NCBI RefSeq assembly: GCF_004005495.1
Contig: NZ_RZYA01000002.1
Span: forward strand, 124,001 to 188,000
DNA: 64,000 nt
From: Streptomyces antnestii
GTDB taxonomy: Bacteria > Actinomycetota > Actinomycetes > Streptomycetales > Streptomycetaceae
Direction: 5' to 3'
Position 1 is the first letter of the stretch; every line of letters begins with the position of its first letter. The position numbers and the translations under genes are program-made. The notes beneath the pieces were generated by a model. It ran no database searches and was not told where the DNA came from. It was given only the letters and a program-made list of their open reading frames with translations. Shown one piece after another: positions 42,320 to 50,790 of the stretch.

Positions 42320-43603
42320 ATGAGTGAGATCAGCCGCAGAAGCGCCGTGGGCCTGGGACTCGGGATCGGACTGGGCGCCGCCGCCGCGGGGCTCGCCGGA
42401 TGCGGGGCGGACCAGAAGTCCGCCCGGCCGCCCGCAGGCCCCGGACGCCAGCCCGACCGGGTCGCCCACCCGGGCACGAAGACGGCGCCCCGGCTGATCG
42501 GCGACGGTTCGACCGCGTTCACCGGCAGGCAGCCGAAGCAGCCCGAGGCGGCCACCCCGCTCGAACCGGGCCAGACGCCACCGCAGTTCGTGATCTTCTC
42601 CTGGGACGGCGCGGGCGAGGTCGGCAACGGACTCTTCCCGCGCTTCCTCGAACTGGCCCGTAACCACGACGCCCACATGACCTTCTTCCTGTCGGGCGTG
42701 TACCTCCTGCCCGAGTCGAAGAAGCGGCTCTACGACCCGCCGAACAACCCCGTCGGCGCCTCTGACATCGGGTACCTCACCGACGCCCACCTCAAGGAGA
42801 CGCTGAAGTACACCCGCCAGGCCTGGCTCGACGGCCATGAGATCGGCACCCACTTCAACGGCCACTTCTGCGCCGGCTCCGGCTCCGTGGCCCACTGGAC
42901 GCCCGCACAGTGGCGCAGCGAGATCGAACAGGCCCGCTCGTTCATCAAGTCCTGGCGTACGAACACGGGTTGGCACGACCACGACCCCCTGCCGTTCGAC
43001 TACGACAAGGAACTCATCGGCGGCCGCACGCCCTGTCTGCTCGGCCAGGACAACCTGCTGCCCGCCGCCCGCGAGCTCGGCTGGCGCTACGACGCCTCCT
43101 CGCCCGGCGGCGTCCAGCGCTGGCCCGGCAAGCGCCACGGACTGTGGGACCTGCCGCTCCAGGGCATCCCGTTCCCCGGCCACCGCTTCGAAGTCCTCTC
43201 GATGGACTACAACATCCTCGCCAACCAGTCGAAGAACTCCACCCGGGCGCCGTCCTACAACTACGACGGCTGGCGTCAGCAGGCCACCGAGTCGTATCTC
43301 GCGGGCTTCAACAGGGCGTACGAGACGAACCGGGCGCCGTTCTTCATCGGCAACCACTTCGAGGACTGGAACGGCGGTATCTACATGGACGCCGTCGAGT
43401 CCGCCCTCAAGCAGATCGCCGGCAAGAAGGACGTACGCCTCGTGTCCTTCCGGCAGTTCGTCGACTGGCTGGACGTCCAGGACCCGAACGTCCTCGACCG
43501 GCTGCGCTCGCTCGAGGTGGGACAGGCGCCCGCGGGCGGCTGGGCGCGGTTCCTCGGCGGGGCGGTCGCGACGTCGGCGGGCACGGCGCGCACCCGCGCC
43601 TGA
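42320..43603 (+). CDS. Exported polysaccharide deacetylase-like lipoprotein
   Basis: A 427-residue protein. The N-terminus ISRRSAVGLGLGIG...LAGCG has a twin-arginine pair and a lipobox, suggesting Tat export and lipid anchoring. The catalytic region resembles NodB-type deacetylases: FVIFSWDGAGE, AHMTFFLSGVYLL, and DGHEIGTHFNGHFC with the paired His. The Asp in the first motif and His in the third would hold the metal. The substrate may be cell-wall or exopolysaccharide. The start ATG 42320 is preferred over 42314 on spacing only. Confidence 0.8.
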   Translation: MSEISRRSAVGLGLGIGLGAAAAGLAGCGADQKSARPPAGPGRQPDRVAHPGTKTAPRLIGDGSTAFTGRQPKQPEAATPLEPGQTPPQFVIFSWDGAGEVGNGLFPRFLELARNHDAHMTFFLSGVYLLPESKKRLYDPPNNPVGASDIGYLTDAHLKETLKYTRQAWLDGHEIGTHFNGHFCAGSGSVAHWTPAQWRSEIEQARSFIKSWRTNTGWHDHDPLPFDYDKELIGGRTPCLLGQDNLLPAARELGWRYDASSPGGVQRWPGKRHGLWDLPLQGIPFPGHRFEVLSMDYNILANQSKNSTRAPSYNYDGWRQQATESYLAGFNRAYETNRAPFFIGNHFEDWNGGIYMDAVESALKQIAGKKDVRLVSFRQFVDWLDVQDPNVLDRLRSLEVGQAPAGGWARFLGGAVATSAGTARTRA

Positions 43604-43678
43604 GCCCGTTCGCCGACACGATGTCAGCCCGCCGACGCACACTGGAAGGGACATGATCAGCGACAGAGGGGCAGGCGC

Positions 43679-44551
43679 ATGACCGGTCGGATCACCGTGG
43701 GAGTGGACGGGTCGCCGGAGAGCGCGGCCGCGGCGGCCTGGGCGGCGCGCGAAGCGGTCCGCCGCGGATCCGCGCTGCACCTGCTGCACGCCTGGACGCC
43801 GCTGCCGGACGTGGCGGCGTCCGCGCCCGACGCGGCGGCGCAGGCCGAGTGGGCCAGGAGCGTCGCCGAGGAGGCCGGGCGGGTCGTGGCGGGCGCCCAC
43901 CCCGGACTCTCCGTGTCGACCGGATCCCCGTCCGGCGACGCCGTGCCCGCGCTTCTCGCCGCCGCCGAGGACGCGGATCTCCTCGTCCTCGGCTCCCGGG
44001 GGCACGGCGCGTTCGTCGGCTTCCTGGTCGGGTCGGTCGGCCAGCAGGTCGTCGCCGGGTCCGGCCGCCCCGTCGTCCTGGTCAGAGCCGACGACCGTGC
44101 CGAACCCGAGGCGGCCGGCCGCGAGATCGTCGTGGGCCAGGAAGGCGAACCCGAGGACAGCAGGGCGGCCCTCGAATTCGCCTTCGCCACGGCCGCCGCC
44201 CGCGGCGCGACCGTGCGCGCCGTCCGCGCCTGGACGCTCCCGCCCCTCTACGCCTACAGCCCCGCCTCGCTGCAGCTGCTCGACGACGCGGGCGGCATGG
44301 AACCGTACGAGGGGAAGGCGCTCGGTGAGGCGCTCGGCCCGCTGCGGGAGCGGTATCCCGAAGTGCCGGTCGTCGAGCACGTCGAGATCGGCAGCGCGGG
44401 ACAGGTGCTTCTCGCGTCGGCCGCGGGGGCCCAGCTGGTGGTCGTGGGCCGTCGCGCCCGACGCTCGGCGGTCGGGTCCCGGATCGGGTCCGTCGCGCAC
44501 GCCGTGATGCATCACGCGCCCTGCCCGGTCGCCGTGGTCCCGCCCGTCTGA
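43679..44551 (+). CDS. Universal stress protein, two Usp domains
   Basis: A 290-residue tandem UspA protein. Domain 1 (about 1-140) has ITVGVDGSPESAAAAAWA and ends VGSVGQQVVAGSGRPVVLVRA. Domain 2 (about 145-290) has an altered start, EIVVGQEGEPEDSRAAL, and ends IGSVAHAVMHHAPCPVAVVPP. The GxxG(9)GS/T ATP-binding pattern is kept near the end of both. It probably binds ATP and responds to stress. GGGG precedes the ATG. It is 75 bp after the deacetylase gene. Confidence 0.9.
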   Translation: MTGRITVGVDGSPESAAAAAWAAREAVRRGSALHLLHAWTPLPDVAASAPDAAAQAEWARSVAEEAGRVVAGAHPGLSVSTGSPSGDAVPALLAAAEDADLLVLGSRGHGAFVGFLVGSVGQQVVAGSGRPVVLVRADDRAEPEAAGREIVVGQEGEPEDSRAALEFAFATAAARGATVRAVRAWTLPPLYAYSPASLQLLDDAGGMEPYEGKALGEALGPLRERYPEVPVVEHVEIGSAGQVLLASAAGAQLVVVGRRARRSAVGSRIGSVAHAVMHHAPCPVAVVPPV

Positions 44552-44560
44552 GCGTCCCGG

Positions 44561-44773
44561 TCAGGCGTCGGCGACGGTGATGGCCCGCACCGGACAGGCG
44601 CGGGCCGCCTCCCGCACCAGCGGGTCACCGGCGCCGTCGTCGCGGCCCTCGATGAGCTCACTGAAGCCGTCGTCGTCCTGCGTGAACACGCTCGGCGCGG
44701 TGAGCGCACACATGCCCGCCCCCACGCACCTGTCCTTGTCGATCCGGATCCGCACGGTCTGCGCCTCTCTCAC
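44561..44773 (-). CDS. Ferredoxin, 3Fe-4S type, partner of the P450
   Basis: A 70-residue ferredoxin. The cluster ligands are in DRCVGAGMCALTAP (C-x5-C) and ACPVRAI, the pattern of 3Fe-4S ferredoxins of the SoyB/Fdx type. Such genes follow CYP105 genes in streptomycetes and deliver electrons to them. The stop lies close to the convergent Usp gene, and the start is 33 bp after the P450 stop. A shorter start at VRIRIDKDRC is possible. Confidence 0.88.
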   Translation of the reverse strand: MREAQTVRIRIDKDRCVGAGMCALTAPSVFTQDDDGFSELIEGRDDGAGDPLVREAARACPVRAITVADA

Positions 44774-44806
44774 GGCTGCTCGGGTTCGGTTCTGGGGTTC
44801 GGGCGG

Positions 44807-46021
44807 TCACCAGGTGACCGGGAGTTCGAGCATCCCCTGGATCGTGTCGCCCGGCTTGAAAGGGATCTCCTCGGGGGGCGCCGCCAGACGCAGCCCCGGG
44901 AACCGCGCGAACAGCGAGCGCAGGGCGATCTCCATCTCGGCCCGGGCGAGGTTCTGCCCCAGGCACTGGTGGACCCCGTAGCCGAACGCGAGATGGTGGC
45001 GTGAGGGGCGGTGCCAGTCGAGGGAGTCGGGGGCGGTGTAGGTGTCGCCGTCGCGGTTGAGGATCGACGTGGAGAAGATGACCCCGTCGTCCGCCAGGAT
45101 GGTCTCGCCGGCGACCTCGATGTCCTCGGTGGCGACGCGCAGGATGCCGTCGGCGATGGACAGGAAGCGCAGCAGCTCCTCCACGGCGGAAGGCAGCAGC
45201 GCGTCCGCGGAGCGCAGCTCGGCCAGCCGGTCCGGGTGCCGCAGCAGCGTGAACGTACCGAGCGAGATCATGTTCGCCGTCGTCTCGTGCCCCGCGACGA
45301 GCAGCACTGTGGCGAGGCTGATCAGCTCCTCACGGTCCGGTGCCCGTACGGAGCCGTCGCCCTGCCCGCGCCGGATGAGCTCGTCGAGGAGCCCGTCACC
45401 CGGGTCGCGACGCTTGCGGTCGATCAACTCTCCGAAGTACGAGTCCAGTTGAACGCGCGCCTCCTCCGTGTCCACCACGGCCGGCCCGCGCAGCAGCCGC
45501 CGTGACTGCTCCTCGAAGAAGTCGTGGTCGGCGTAGGGCACCCCGAGCAGGGCGCAGATCACCATGGACGGCACGGGCAGCGCGAAGGCGCTCACCAGCT
45601 CGGCCGGCGGACCCTGCTCGGCCATCGCGTCCAGCAGCCGGTCGACGGTCTCCTGGATGCGGGGCCGCAGCGCCGTGATCCGCTTGAGGGTGAAGCTCGG
45701 GATCAGCATGCGGCGCTGGGCGTTGTGCTCGGGGTCGTCGACGCCGAGGAGGGCGATGCGGCGGTTGCGCACGCTCGCGATGCGTTCGGTGGGCATCGGG
45801 AAGGCGCGGTTCTGCCGGTCGGTGGACAGGCGCGGGTCGACGAGCAGGTCGCGCGCGGTCGACTGTCCGGTGACCACCCACACGGTCCGCCCGTCGAAGA
45901 GCGAGACACGGGAGAGCGGGCGCGCCGAGCGCAGCGGGTCGTAGGAGGCGGGCGGGTGGTAGGGACACGTGCGGTCCTGGGGGTAGGCGACGGTGTCCGG
46001 CGTGGGGGGTGTCACGGTCAT
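44807..46021 (-). CDS. Cytochrome P450, CYP105-like
   Basis: A 404-residue soluble P450. I-helix LVAGHETTANMISLGTFTLL, ExxR in EELLRF, and heme loop FGYGVHQCLGQNLARAEMEIAL with Cys ligand are close to CYP105 enzymes. These hydroxylate antibiotics, xenobiotics or terpenoids with help of a small ferredoxin, here the next gene. The start ATG 46021 is preceded on the minus strand by a region with five 11-12-bp repeats. The frame extends further upstream, but the repeats argue that is not coded. Confidence 0.9.
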   Translation of the reverse strand: MTVTPPTPDTVAYPQDRTCPYHPPASYDPLRSARPLSRVSLFDGRTVWVVTGQSTARDLLVDPRLSTDRQNRAFPMPTERIASVRNRRIALLGVDDPEHNAQRRMLIPSFTLKRITALRPRIQETVDRLLDAMAEQGPPAELVSAFALPVPSMVICALLGVPYADHDFFEEQSRRLLRGPAVVDTEEARVQLDSYFGELIDRKRRDPGDGLLDELIRRGQGDGSVRAPDREELISLATVLLVAGHETTANMISLGTFTLLRHPDRLAELRSADALLPSAVEELLRFLSIADGILRVATEDIEVAGETILADDGVIFSTSILNRDGDTYTAPDSLDWHRPSRHHLAFGYGVHQCLGQNLARAEMEIALRSLFARFPGLRLAAPPEEIPFKPGDTIQGMLELPVTW

Positions 46022-46415
46022 GGCTGACCTCGCAGGCGGTATGTCTTCCTCGTGGCTTGCCAGGAACTTCCCTGGGTGACTTCCTAGGAGCTTCCCTGGA
46101 GCTTCCCTGGAGCTTCCTTCGTGATCTTCATTAGATGCCTCGGGCATCCATTCGTCCACGGGCAGACCGGCCAGTCCGGCCCCGGTGGACATCTGGCCGA
46201 ACCCCGCCGTTGTGGTGCGGCCGGGGGGGCGTCGTGTCAGGTCGGGGCGTGCCCGTGGACCGGCGCGGTGGTCGCGGCGGGCGCCCGGCGGCCGGAGCCG
46301 ATGGGGTGCCGTCGGGCGTGGCGCGGCTTGTTCCCGCCCCGCGGGCGTGTCACGCTCGCGCGCCCCGGGGAAATCCGGATGCCCGTGCGAGAAGCGGTGG
46401 GTATCGTCGCCGCAC
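46022..46415. other. 394-bp divergent intergenic region
   Basis: This region separates the CYP105 start from the FBP gene start. It contains the 11-bp repeat array (46063-46118), annotated separately. The remaining 300 bp is GC-rich with open frames on both strands by composition only; I see no gene. A GTATCG element 10 bp before the FBP GTG may be its -10. Confidence 0.4.
46063..46118. repeat. 11-bp phased repeat array upstream of CYP105
   Basis: Five copies in register: GGAACTTCCCT, GGGTGACTTCCT, then GGAGCTTCCCT twice and GGAGCTTCCT once. The spacing is 11-12 bases, close to a helical turn, placing them on one DNA face. They lie 42-97 bp upstream of the P450 start. They could be operator repeats or a strand-slippage tract. 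Confidence 0.6.
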
Positions 46416-46922
46416 GTGGAACCACTGAACGAGAAACAGATCCGGGAATCCTTCGTGAACTGCACGAAGGGCGAGGCCGCCCGGATGAAGCTCCCCCTCG
46501 ACTTCGCCGAGCTCCCCTGGGACGACCTGGACTTCCTCGGCTGGATCGACCCGGGAGCGCCCCTGCGGGCCCACCTCGTGCGCCCCCGCCCCGACGGACC
46601 GCTCGGCATCACGCTGCGGGTCCCCTCGGTGGGCCGGACCAGCGCCGTGAAGTCCAGCCTGTGCCAGGTGTGCCTGACCGGGCACGCCTCCTCCGGTGTC
46701 GCCCTCCTGGCGGCGCCCCTGGCCGGAGTGCGCGGACGGGAGGGCAACACCGTCGGCATCTACCTCTGCGCGGACCTCGCCTGCTCCCTCTACCTGCGCG
46801 GCAAGCGCCAGCCCAGGCTGCGGGCCGGCCGCTACGAGGAGTCGCTCTCGCTCGACGAGCGGATCGACCGCACCATGACCAACCTCGACGCCTTCACCGC
46901 CAAGGTCACCGGGGCGGCGTGA
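46416..46922 (+). CDS. FBP-type zinc-finger protein (FusB/EF-G-binding-like)
   Basis: A 168-residue protein with a C-terminal treble-clef zinc finger: C83-x2-C86 (SLCQVCLTGH) and a second Cys pair in YLCADLACSLYL. This is the FBP domain of FusB/FusC proteins, which bind elongation factor G and release it from fusidic acid-stalled ribosomes. Actinobacterial single-domain members are of unproved function. The GTG start (46416) has no good ribosome-binding site and may be leaderless. The last codons form half of a strong terminator hairpin. Confidence 0.8.
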   Translation: MEPLNEKQIRESFVNCTKGEAARMKLPLDFAELPWDDLDFLGWIDPGAPLRAHLVRPRPDGPLGITLRVPSVGRTSAVKSSLCQVCLTGHASSGVALLAAPLAGVRGREGNTVGIYLCADLACSLYLRGKRQPRLRAGRYEESLSLDERIDRTMTNLDAFTAKVTGAA

Positions 46923-46940
46923 TGCCGCCCCGGTGACCTT
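46902..46940. terminator. Terminator overlapping the end of the FBP coding region
   Basis: A perfect 17-bp stem with a 5-base loop (GTGAT, holding the stop codon TGA). The 5' arm at 46902-46918 is coding sequence for the last residues. It lies between convergent genes and is strong enough to serve both. Confidence 0.8.
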
Positions 46941-46966
46941 GGGTGCTACCGGCCCTTCTGCCAGCC

Positions 46967-47006
46967 CTTCTGCCGGGCCCTCTACCTCTTCTGCCGGGCC
47001 CTCTAC
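46967..47006. repeat. 19-bp direct repeat at the end of the 417-aa protein gene
   Basis: CTTCTGCCGGGCCCTCTAC occurs at 46967-46985 and again at 46988-47006, 21 bp apart. The second copy includes the stop codon of the minus-strand gene. This is probably a small tandem duplication at the 3' end; a third degenerate copy lies just before. Confidence 0.6.
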
Positions 47007-48256
47007 TGGACCTTGGCCTGGATCGCCGAGATGCAGGAGGCGATGGCCTGCTGGAGGTCTTCGAGGCGCTTGAGCATGTCGTCCTCGAAGACGTCGTCCT
47101 CGGCGTCGTCGAGCGTCAGCTCCTCGAACACCTTCGTCGCCTTCTGCAGGCTGTTGTAGAACTTCGCCCTGCGCTCCTTCACCCGCAGCTCGGGGTCGCT
47201 CTCGACGGTCCTGGTGACGAGCTCGCGGACGCTGTCGTAGGCCTCACGCGCCCACTCGCCCGCCTCCTCGTCGCCGTCCAGCTCGTCGATGAGCGAGAGG
47301 TGCCGCTCGGCCTCCTCGCGCAGCTCGCGCGGCGCCTCGATCTTCTGCCCGGCCGGCGTCCTGATCTGGCCGACCTCCGCGATCTGGCGGACGTACTCGA
47401 CCCGGTCCCCGGTCTTCGCCTCGGCGGCGACGGCCTTCTTCAGGTCGTCGGCGCGCACGATGTCCTTGACCAGCTCGGTGCGCAGCGCGGGGTCCTCCTC
47501 CAGGCGGTCCATCAGGGCCTTCCTGGCGGCCTCGGCGGTGCCGGGGTCGGCGAGGATCGCGGCGCGCAGGGCGGTCGGGTTCTCGGCGACCTCCAGGGCC
47601 TTGGTCGGGCGGATGCCCTCGGCCTCGGCGGCCGCGGAGATCGCGTGGCCGCGCGGCGAGGCGGCGCTGGAGCGGGAGGAGTAGTACGCCAACCAGACGT
47701 CGGCGTCCGGGAGTTCGACCTCCTGACCCGGGGCCAGAGCCTCGAACTGCGGGACGAGCCCGTCGTCGGCGGCGCTGTCCCAGGCCTTGTAGAAGCGCAT
47801 GACGCGCTCGGCGGAGCAGCCGGCCAGCTCGCTGAACCGCCGGGCCGAGACCTTCGGCGTCCCGCCCACGGCCTGTCCGCCGGGACGCACACTGCGCGCG
47901 ACCATGAGGGCGAAGGCCCAGCCGCCGGTCCGGGCGTAGACGCCGAAGGCGCGCGCGTCCTCGGCGACCAGCTCGGAGACCTCCGACGTGTCGTCAGCCG
48001 TGTCCTCCGCGGCGTCGTCGTCCGCGGCGTCGTCGTCCGTGACGGGGCCGGGCGCCTCGTCCGTGGCCCCGCCCGGAATCCAGATGTTCGCCTCGTCCGG
48101 CGCCTGAGCCGTTCCCGAGCCGGTCCCGGCTCCCGCCTCCGTCCCGGCTCCCGCGCCGGGGTCGGCGGACCCGGCCTGCGCCGGGACGGCCTCCTCGGAC
48201 GCGACGCCGGTCACGGCGGATTCGGTCGCTTCGGTCGGGGCGATCGCTGCGGTCAC
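47003..48256 (-). CDS. Hypothetical acidic helical protein (417 aa)
   Basis: A 417-residue protein that I do not recognise. Residues 1-95 are low complexity (Ala/Gly/Thr then Asp/Ala-rich DDDAADDDAAEDTADD), probably disordered. Residues 100-200 form a compact region (DARAFGVYARTGGWAFALMVARSV, SARRFSELAGCSAERVMRFYKAWD) that looks like an HTH-like DNA-binding fold. The rest is charged, helical and probably coiled coil. A nucleoid- or plasmid-type DNA-binding role is only a guess. ATG 48256 has a GGAG site nearby. Confidence 0.65.
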   Translation of the reverse strand: MTAAIAPTEATESAVTGVASEEAVPAQAGSADPGAGAGTEAGAGTGSGTAQAPDEANIWIPGGATDEAPGPVTDDDAADDDAAEDTADDTSEVSELVAEDARAFGVYARTGGWAFALMVARSVRPGGQAVGGTPKVSARRFSELAGCSAERVMRFYKAWDSAADDGLVPQFEALAPGQEVELPDADVWLAYYSSRSSAASPRGHAISAAAEAEGIRPTKALEVAENPTALRAAILADPGTAEAARKALMDRLEEDPALRTELVKDIVRADDLKKAVAAEAKTGDRVEYVRQIAEVGQIRTPAGQKIEAPRELREEAERHLSLIDELDGDEEAGEWAREAYDSVRELVTRTVESDPELRVKERRAKFYNSLQKATKVFEELTLDDAEDDVFEDDMLKRLEDLQQAIASCISAIQAKVQ

Positions 48257-48352
48257 GTAAGTTCTCCTGAGGCGTCACGAGCGGACGAAGGTTGACGCGC
48301 TACTTTATCCCTCCTAATCAACCGTTTTGCACTCGGCGGCCCGCATGACGGC

Positions 48353-50005
48353 CTACGCGCGGTGCTCGACCTTGCCGCCCACCACGACCGTCTCGGCCAC
48401 CGTGCCCGGGATGTCCTCGGGCGCGGCGCGCAGGATGTCGCGGGACAGGACCACGAAGTCCGCCGCCTTGCCGATGCTCAGCGAACCCCGCTCGTGCTCA
48501 ATGAAGTTGGCGTAGGCGGAGCCCATCGTGTACCCGTGCACCGCGGTCTCCACGTCCACGGTCTCGCCGGGCATCCAAGCCTCGCCGCCGTCCAGCGGGC
48601 GCCGCGTGACCGCCGTGTAGATGCCGACCATCGGGTCCATCTCGGCCACGTTCCAGTCGCTGGAGAAGGCCAGGACGGCACCGGACTCGTGCAGGCTGCG
48701 CATCGGCCAGGCCTTGTGCCAGCGGTCGGTGCCCACGTTCTCCGCCCAGTCCTTGCCGGGCCCGGCGACCTCGGGCGCGCAGTGCCGCGGCTGCATGCAG
48801 GCGACGACGCCGAGCGCGGCGAAGCGCGCGGTGTCGGCGGGGTCGAGGCACTCGACGTGGACGACCTGGTGGCGGGCGTCCCGCTCGCCGTTGGCCGTAC
48901 GGGCGTGCTCGACGGCGTCGAGGACCGTACGGATGCCGCGGTCGCCCGTCGCGTGGACGAAGCACTGGAAGCCGCGCGCGTCGAGCTTGGCGAGCAGGTC
49001 CGCGAACTCCTCCGGCGGGTAGAAGGTCTCCCCGCGGTGGTGGCCGCAGCCCGCGTACGGCTCCAGGAGCGCGGCGGTGCGCGGCTCGACGACGTCGTCG
49101 ATGTAGAGCTTCAGCGGTCCCACGCGCAGCCGGTCGTCCGCGTGGCGCTCCGCCGCCGCGGCGAAGTCGTCGAGGTCGGCGTCGGTGGTGCCGCGCGGGT
49201 GGAAGAGCGCGGCGACGATGCGCGAGCGGAGCCGGCCCTCGGAGCGGGCACGCTCGTACAGGGCGAGGTCGTCGAGCGAGTTCTGCGGCTCGACGACGGT
49301 CGTGATGCCGAAGCGGATCGCGTCGTCGAGGGACTTGGCGAGACGCCCGTACTGCCGGTCGGCCGAGGCCCACGGCACACCCAGCTGCTGCAGTGCGCGG
49401 TGCCCGTCGCGCGACAGGCCCTTCACGGCGAAGTCCTTGACGAATCCGGTGGGTTCACCGGTCCCGGGGTCGGTCGCGGCCTCGCCGAACGGCAGGCTCG
49501 TGCGGTCCTTGTCGATGCCGAGGCGGCGCAGCGCGGCCGTGTTCAGCCAGGCGGTGTGCACGTCGTAGCTGAGGACGAACGCGGGCGTGTCGCCGGTCAC
49601 CGGGTCGAGGTCGGCGGCGGTGGGCATGCGGCCGCCGGGGATCGCCGAGTAGTCGAACGCCTCCGCCTCGATCCACGCGGCGCCCGGGTGCGCGCCCCGC
49701 CACGCGCGGATCCGGTCGTGGATCTCGTCGAGGGTGTCCGCGCCGGCCAGCTGCACGCACGCGTCGTCGGAGCCGAGGCGTACGTGGTTGTGGGCGTCGA
49801 TGAAGCCGGGCAGGACCAGCTTGCCGCCGGCGTCGAGGACCTCGGTGCCGGGCCCCGTCCAGGCGTCGGCGTCCGCGTCGGCCCCGAGCCAGACGATCTT
49901 CCCGTCGCGCACGGCCAGTGCCTGCGCCTCGGGCAGGGCCGGGTCGACGGTGTGGACGCGCGCGCCGCGCAGGACGAGGTCGGCGGGGGCGGGGGAGTGG
50001 GACAT
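48353..50005 (-). CDS. Amidohydrolase family protein (YtcJ-like)
   Basis: A 550-residue metal-dependent hydrolase of the amidohydrolase_3 group. The N-terminal beta-sandwich region precedes the HxH metal motif in PGFIDAHNHVRLGSDD; CFVHATGDRGIRTVLDA and VVHVECLDPAD hold later His ligands, and FSSDWNVAEMDP holds the Asp. Substrates of YtcJ-like proteins are mostly unknown. The start ATG 50005 is chosen at MSHSPAP. The nested inverted repeat between this gene and the divergent TetR gene suggests strict local repression. Confidence 0.88.
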   Translation of the reverse strand: MSHSPAPADLVLRGARVHTVDPALPEAQALAVRDGKIVWLGADADADAWTGPGTEVLDAGGKLVLPGFIDAHNHVRLGSDDACVQLAGADTLDEIHDRIRAWRGAHPGAAWIEAEAFDYSAIPGGRMPTAADLDPVTGDTPAFVLSYDVHTAWLNTAALRRLGIDKDRTSLPFGEAATDPGTGEPTGFVKDFAVKGLSRDGHRALQQLGVPWASADRQYGRLAKSLDDAIRFGITTVVEPQNSLDDLALYERARSEGRLRSRIVAALFHPRGTTDADLDDFAAAAERHADDRLRVGPLKLYIDDVVEPRTAALLEPYAGCGHHRGETFYPPEEFADLLAKLDARGFQCFVHATGDRGIRTVLDAVEHARTANGERDARHQVVHVECLDPADTARFAALGVVACMQPRHCAPEVAGPGKDWAENVGTDRWHKAWPMRSLHESGAVLAFSSDWNVAEMDPMVGIYTAVTRRPLDGGEAWMPGETVDVETAVHGYTMGSAYANFIEHERGSLSIGKAADFVVLSRDILRAAPEDIPGTVAETVVVGGKVEHRA

Positions 50006-50039
50006 CAGCGGAAACTCCTGGGAAGTCGCACCGGAACGA

Positions 50040-50082
50040 CATCTTGAATGCCGTTCTAGCTTCTTGAACGGCATTCAAGATG
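50040..50082. promoter_or_regulatory. Nested TetR-type operator pair
   Basis: A perfect 17-bp inverted repeat: CATCTTGAATGCCGTTC (50040-50056) and its exact complement at 50066-50082, with a 9-base spacer. The right half contains a second palindrome, CTTGAA-CGGCA-TTCAAG, and the left half a one-mismatch copy, CTTGAA-TGCCG-TTCTAG. This reads as two TetR dimer sites side by side, 35 bp upstream of the amidohydrolase start. Confidence 0.75.
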
Positions 50083-50187
50083 CGCCTCCGCGTCGCATAC
50101 GTCAAGACCCCCCAGGGAAATCGCCGGATAGGGTCAGGGCCTCGGGAGCACGGATCGGTCGGGACCACGGATCAGGGAGGCGCGGCG

Positions 50188-50790
50188 GTGGCGGCTACGG
50201 CGCGACGGCGCGACGGACAGGTCGCCCAGGAGCGGATGCTGGAGGAGGCGATGACGGCCATCGCCGAGGACGGCCTCGCGTCGCTCACGATGTCGGCGCT
50301 CGGCAAGCGCCTCGGCACCAGCGGCGGCCACATCCTGTACTACTTCGGCAGCAAGGACCGGCTGCTCCTCGAAGCCCTGCGCTGGAGCGAGAGCGGCCTC
50401 GCCGACGAGCGCAGGGCGCTCCTGAACAGGCGCGTCACCGCCGACCGCAAACTCGACCAGTTCATGGAGCTGTACCTGCCGCGCGGACCGCGCGACCCGC
50501 GATGGACGCTGTGGATCGAACTGTGGGCCCGCACCTCCGCCGACGAGGCGCTGCGGCAGGCCCAGGACGAGCTGGACCGGGGCTGGCAGGAAGACCTCGT
50601 CTCGCTCCTGGACAAGGGGGTCCGGCAGGGGCGGTTCGCCCCTCTCGACGCCGCCGAGTGCGCCTCCCAACTCCTCGCCCTGCTGGACGGGTTGAGTACC
50701 CGCATCGTGCTCGGCCAGCGCGGGTCCGAGCGGTCCGCCGTGCTGGCCACGGCCCGGTCCGCGGCGCGGCGGCTTGTGGCGCGGACCTAG
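50188..50790 (+). CDS. TetR/AcrR family regulator
   Basis: A 200-residue TetR protein. The HTH is in AMTAIAEDGLASLTMSALGKRLGTSGGHILYYFGSK, about residues 17-55. The C-terminal domain resembles the BetI/TetR_C_6 type. The start GTG 50188 follows AGGGAGG. It is divergent from the amidohydrolase, with a nested operator pair between. The stop codon TAG supplies the first two bases (AG) of a MITE-like element, so the element inserted right at the end of this gene; the reading frame is intact. Confidence 0.87.
   Translation: MAATARRRDGQVAQERMLEEAMTAIAEDGLASLTMSALGKRLGTSGGHILYYFGSKDRLLLEALRWSESGLADERRALLNRRVTADRKLDQFMELYLPRGPRDPRWTLWIELWARTSADEALRQAQDELDRGWQEDLVSLLDKGVRQGRFAPLDAAECASQLLALLDGLSTRIVLGQRGSERSAVLATARSAARRLVART

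Noticed and set aside
42254-44515. 753-codon frame opposite the deacetylase and Usp genes
   Set aside because: It spans two real genes and their gap on the other strand, and has no domain signature.
44807-46759. Extended 650-codon version of the CYP105 gene
   Set aside because: The extra N-terminal part reads through the 11-bp repeat array and lacks P450 similarity; the natural start is ATG 46021.
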